From Camarhynchus parvulus (lineage: Eukaryota > Chordata > Aves > Passeriformes > Thraupidae): 64,000 nt of DNA. The stretch's first letter is position 1. Each line of letters starts with the position of its first letter. The stretch covers positions 58,961,994 to 59,025,993 of the forward strand of contig NC_044571.1 in assembly GCF_901933205.1 (NCBI RefSeq). Reading direction: 5' to 3'. The position numbers were made by a program, and so were the translations under genes. A model generated the notes under the pieces. The model saw only the letters and a list, made by a program, of their open reading frames with translations, had not been told where the DNA came from and did not search any database. Shown piece after piece: positions 59,848-64,000 of this stretch.

Positions 59848-60448
59848 CGCTTCTAGCTCTTGCTTCAATTTTCTTTATGAGATGACATATAGTCCTTCCC
59901 AGTCTTTAGAAAAGTCTTAAAACAAAGTCCCCAGATGTCAATGTGAAGGAAGAAGATAACCTGCAATGGCTCTTTTTTGGCAATGGAAGAAGCAGTACCC
60001 TAACAAGAAGCAGAGACTCTTGCTGAAGGCAGAAAAACTAGCCACTGGAGAACCTCTTTTCACCATGTCCTCAGTAATTGTATGTTCCACTTTACCCTTT
60101 TCGTATGTTAGTCACCTTTTCCCATTAGGGGATGATACACTCACAAGGGTTTCTGGAGGAAAAAGCAGCTGGCCTATGATTCAGACTTTCCTGTGTCTCC
60201 ATGTCTTATCTGTGTGCTCTGTCACCTGGGGAAGCTACACAGAGGAGCTGTAGCTTCTTCTTCATTGATGTCCTCAACTCATTTCTGCTAGGAAAAGATA
60301 AATCACAGATTCTCTCACCCTACCCCTTGGCCCCTCGACACCCCGCCTCCCTTGCCCTTCACAAAGTTCATAAGCATTATTAATTACCATACAAACCTGC
60401 ATGTTTCAGAGATATGATCCTTCTCTTTTTTCTTTTTTCCCTTATCTG

Positions 60449-60874
60449 CTTCTGGCCAGGACAGGGTTATTTTTTGCAGTAGCTAGGAGGGGGCATGGCT
60501 AAGACAGGGCACTATTCTATACCACCTTATTCATTGCTGGGGGCAGGGAGAAGAGACTCATTTCCTGGAGAAAGAGTTCCTTGGCATTAAGCAAGCCTGG
60601 CTGAAGGACTAGTTGGGGTCAGGTGGACCTGGCTGTGGTCTGGTCAGGTGGGTCTTGGTGAGCATTCTGCATTGGAATCACTCTCTCTTTCATATACTTT
60701 TGTTGTTAACATTGCTGCTGCTACAGTTCACTTTTCTCATCTCATTGGTGTTTCCAGTAAATTGGTCTTATCTCAACCTTTGCTTTTTGTGCCTCCAGTT
60801 GGAAGAGGGAGGGGGAGTACCATGTGCTTTTGAAAGAGTACTAAACTGAAGAACACCATTCCTAAACCATGACA
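60449..60874 (+). mobile_element. Degraded LTR fragment of an avian endogenous retrovirus
   Basis: The sense-orientation start is recognisable: GGCCAGGACAGGGTTATTTT, 'TTGCAGTAGCTAGGAGGGGG'. So are the R/U5 blocks 'TTGGTGAGCATTCTGCATTG', 'CTCTTTCATATACTTTTGTT' and 'AGTAAATTGGTCTTATCTCA', the last being a decayed form of the usual ATTAAACTGTTCTTATCTCA poly-A region. The 3' end reads CCTAAACCATGACA, matching the family terminus GGTTAAACCATGACA. The TATA region appears deleted or replaced. The copy belongs to the same broad group as the LTR at 17454 but lies on the opposite strand and is much older. Confidence 0.82.
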
Positions 60875-63800
60875 TTCTCATTTCAGGTCCTCTTTTTCCT
60901 GCACATACCTCATCTAGCCTATCCCTACCCAGTCTAGTGAACTCTAAGGGCCCTTAATTTCACAGCCACCTTCAACAGAAGTACTGTTTGAATGAACATG
61001 ACATGCCTATCCATGCGACAAACATTCGCACAAGCATAAATACACATCAAGCATGTAAATGCCCTCAAAATGCATGCAAATAATTTCTACATTGACTAAA
61101 TTTTATCTGCACAGTTTTCAGGGCCATTCAGCAAGCTCCAGGCTGTGAGGAAATCTGCACGCTTGGAAGGAGGGACGTGCTCCTTGTATACCCACCAATT
61201 CAACAGGAAACATAAGCAGAGAAAAGAGGTAGGACACTAATGTCTGACGACAAGCTGTTTCTGAGGATGAGATGCAAGAAAACACAGGAAAAAGAGAGCA
61301 TCTGCACATGGGGCACTTACCTTGCTCTTCATACCACACAACAGAGCCCAAATATTCAATGGATGAGAGCCTTGAACTTGAGTCATCTTGACCCCTAAAT
61401 GAACATGGCAACTGAATCCACTTCTCTGGTCTACTAAAAAGAACGCTGACTGTTTTTACAATTTTTAGCCCTTTCCCTGAGGAAAAAATAAATGCTTATG
61501 TCACAGATCTACACTAAAAATTTTTAAAAGGAAGTGCAGATACTTATCCCCAGATTACCTAATAGTGTCATAGCCCAGTCAATCCAGTCACACAGTTGGG
61601 ATGTGAAAAACACATATGTTTAAAATAAAGAAATTCACTGCAGAAAGGAAAGAGAGTTCTGGTTGGTTTTTAAGGCACAAAATTTCATGTGACAGGAAAA
61701 TCGCTTCTCACAAAGATGTATTAAAGCTGCCCTTTGTGGAGGAAAGAAAAATCCCTGAGGTCAAGTAGAAGAGGATATGCCTCTAGCTTCAAGAAAAAGA
61801 ACATGAACCTAATGGAGATCTATTGGAGGACACTGGAGCCTGCTTCAGAGAAACAAAGGCTACAAAGAAAGAGCAGTCTTTATAATGAGAAACCTCTGCT
61901 CATTCTCTGAGTGTAAGGGACTTGGCCATTGACGTGCTATTCCTTTCCTTCTGCTCATTCAGGCCAGGTTCTTTGTGCTACTATTCACAGCTTTAATAGC
62001 TATCTGCTCTGGACATCATTAAAAGTCCTGTAGCTTGAGGCAGTAATAAGTCTCCTATCTGTTTATTAATGACACTAATCCATAAACAAATAAGTTGCAT
62101 TTTGCCTGGAGATATGCTGTGTCTAAAAACACATCTGAGAACCATTTCTGCTTTAAGTTTTTGATTTTGATGAGTCCTATTAAGTCCCAGGAAAATATAA
62201 CTTCCACATTGCAGTGGTTATTCAATGGTTATTGGGTCCCCTACTGTTCATGAAAAGTCTCTCTGTAAGTGCCCTCTTCACAGTAAAACTTACATAGCTC
62301 CAAAGCTACTGATGCAGCCAGCTGGAGTAACAGGCTCCTCAAAAGCGACAGATTTAAAGGAAGAAATAGTAGTGGCTTGCTAGAGGCAAGTTATTTTAAT
62401 ATAATGCAGCAATGACAGCTCTCTACATTTAATCATCAAGCTCCTGATTTTCTCCTCAGCATTTGAATTTCACAGGAGTTAGGGATTTGGGTAGATGCTA
62501 TTTAACATTCCTCCTTCTGGCTGTTCAGCATACCTGCCAGGTTCACGTTGGGAGCCGTGTTTATAACTTTTCCCAGATATTTTAAACAAAGCCCTAAATA
62601 ATTGCATGCATGAGAGACAGGCTTCAGAAGAGTAGCTGATACAGGATTTCCAGGACATTTGTCTGCTCTAGCATTTTCAGCATGGTTGAGACACACTGAT
62701 TGCACATTCTCATCTTTGCCTGTCCCGTAAAGAATTTTAACTCTTTTAAATATTTCTGTGGTGCCTCTCAAATATAAGCACAGCTATTTCTTTAGCTAAT
62801 AGCCACTATGGTCAAAGAGACATAAGAGTCCAGGGCTTTGATTCTTGAGTTTCACAGATTTATACAACTAACCACTTGACTTCCTCATTATTTGTTTTGC
62901 CAAGTAGGATACAAGAACACCTTGGCTTGCACACTAGTGTCTGTAAGTTTGGGAATCTCTGCACGTAGGGCTCACATGTAAGGTCATGAAAAAAATATTA
63001 AAATTCCCCTGCATTTGAGGGACTAATCGGAAAGAAAACAAAGTGTGTTAAAAAAACCAAATCACTGTAGCTTCCTCTTCCTGCAGCTCTAAGAAAAAAA
63101 ATTTGGTAAGTTGTAGTATCTTTGAGATTGCAGCACTTCCAGACAAAGCACTCCTTTCTCAGCAAGCCAGCCAGCAACTTCTATGTGTATCTTCTACAGC
63201 CAGCAACTTCTATGTGTATCTTCTACGACTGTCTGGTTTCAAGGGAGCCAGTCCTTTGTTTCCATATGCATTCAGAATTCTCTTTAACTAATTATTTTCC
63301 TCAGAAGCATCATCACATCTATATTGATTCTTCCTCTCACCTCCTTCATAAAAACTGAATTAGATTTATCATTCCAGATATCTTCCCTCTATGTCCAATA
63401 CTAAAAGATAAAAACAAATGACTGAGAAGTGCTACAAGTTACAAAAGTAGAGTCCATATTGCCTTTCCTTTGATTTCTGCAACACATCTGAGTCTGTCAC
63501 TCTGGACTTTCTTAGTAGGCTATTCCAAGAAAACTTTGTTTGCAAAACAAGATTCATCTGACCCTTTTTTTTCCCTGTGAGATTTAAGACAATGTGCAGT
63601 TTGTATTTCTCCCTAATTTTTTGAAATCTGTAGATGCTGACTAGCTCCAGTATCTACATGTACTTTGTAGAAGGCAACAGCTGGTTAGATAAATCCCAAA
63701 CTGGATGATCAGAACATCCAGGGTTGAATATGGGGCTTCAAGTTGGAGTACAGCCCTGGCAACACAATGGATTCACTGGCAGGAGAGGAGAGAATAAAGG

Positions 63801-64000
63801 TGTTGAACAAATGTTATGTCTGGGCCTATGACTCGCAGAGGACAGAGTGTGAGGCAGAGGATATAAGGAAGAATCCACATTACTGGGAGAGGTGAATGTG
63901 AGCATGAGAGAGTAAGCAAACTCAAGCTGGAAGTTGGAGATTGACCTTTGTCCAGAAATTTAGAAGACTGGATGATATTCTGAGAATTAAATCACAAGTC
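60875..64000. other. Unique non-coding sequence
   Basis: No transposon or gene is recognised. On the minus strand 61321-61394 has an acceptor-like TTTAG and a strong donor CAAG|GTAAGT around a 74-nt open segment, but its pyrimidine tract is poor. A perfect 29-bp tandem duplication lies at 63169-63226. A strong acceptor-like GTAGCTTCCTCTTCCTGCAG ends at about 63087, followed 19 nt later by a donor-like GTAAGT. Confidence 0.5.
63169..63226. repeat. Perfect 29-bp tandem duplication
   Basis: The unit at 63169-63197, beginning AGCCAGCAACTTC and ending ATCTTCTAC, is repeated without any mismatch at 63198-63226. Its length is not a multiple of three, which is why two overlapping open frames share a repeated peptide here. 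Confidence 0.95.

Larger units (their letters stand above)
49974..60448. other. Unique non-coding sequence with CTCF-like and foldback motifs
   Basis: No transposon or gene is recognised in about 10.5 kb. It holds an A-rich tract at 51856-51886, a TA repeat at 53042-53055, three same-strand CTCF-like motifs at 52898-53940, a foldback at 55192-55329, a hairpin at 56947-56971 and an inverted T-box pair at 59821-59847. Open frames are all shorter than about 107 codons and lack domains. Confidence 0.5.

Noticed and set aside
1..64000. CRISPR arrays, tRNA, rRNA, prokaryotic operons
   Set aside because: None seen. The repeat content is avian and there are no regularly spaced repeats or tRNA box A/B pairs that I could recognise.

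Overview
The window reads as AT-rich nuclear DNA from a bird. The evidence is its repeats: five clear CR1 LINE fragments plus two weak ones, with the avian CR1 3' end and its decayed ATTCTATG-type tail, and three LTR copies of endogenous-retrovirus families that I recognise as widespread in birds outside the chicken lineage. I see no bacterial or organellar features: no operons, no Shine-Dalgarno-led genes, and no tRNA, rRNA or CRISPR array. I cannot name the species.

No protein-coding gene can be annotated with confidence. Every long open frame is either repeat-derived, such as 10125-10568 and 44437-44805, or has the C/F/H/S-rich composition and missing conservation of a chance ORF. The window is best described as intergenic or deep intronic sequence. 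A few short segments have good splice-site consensus at both ends with an open frame between them. The best are 8058-8128 on the minus strand and 5536-5667 on the plus strand. They are given as candidates only.

Layout: 1-2.2 kb is unique sequence with a CR1 tail at 660-742. 2.2-3.0 kb is a decayed CR1 carrying reverse-transcriptase remnants. 3-10 kb is unique and holds both main candidate exons. 10.05-10.46 kb is a CR1 3' end followed by a GT-rich tract. 10.5-17.4 kb is unique with a possible ancient CR1. 17.454-18.040 kb is a solo LTR with an intact 5-bp target duplication. 18-33.9 kb is a long stretch without recognised transposons. 33.9-34.3 kb is a CR1, 38.18-38.76 kb an LTR and 44.03-44.62 kb a CR1. 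49.8-49.97 kb is a CR1 tail and 60.45-60.87 kb an LTR fragment. The rest is unique sequence.

The interesting content is small-scale. There are several perfect hairpins and palindromes: a 22-bp forkhead-type palindrome, a 12-bp CACGTG hairpin, a T-box inverted pair, a RUNX-type inverted pair, and a roughly 140-bp foldback at 55.2 kb. There are also three CTCF-like motifs on the same strand within 1.1 kb, two AGGTGTGA T-box motifs 20 bp apart, three potential G-quadruplex tracts and a perfect 29-bp tandem duplication. None of these shows a new multi-gene system, and I do not claim one.
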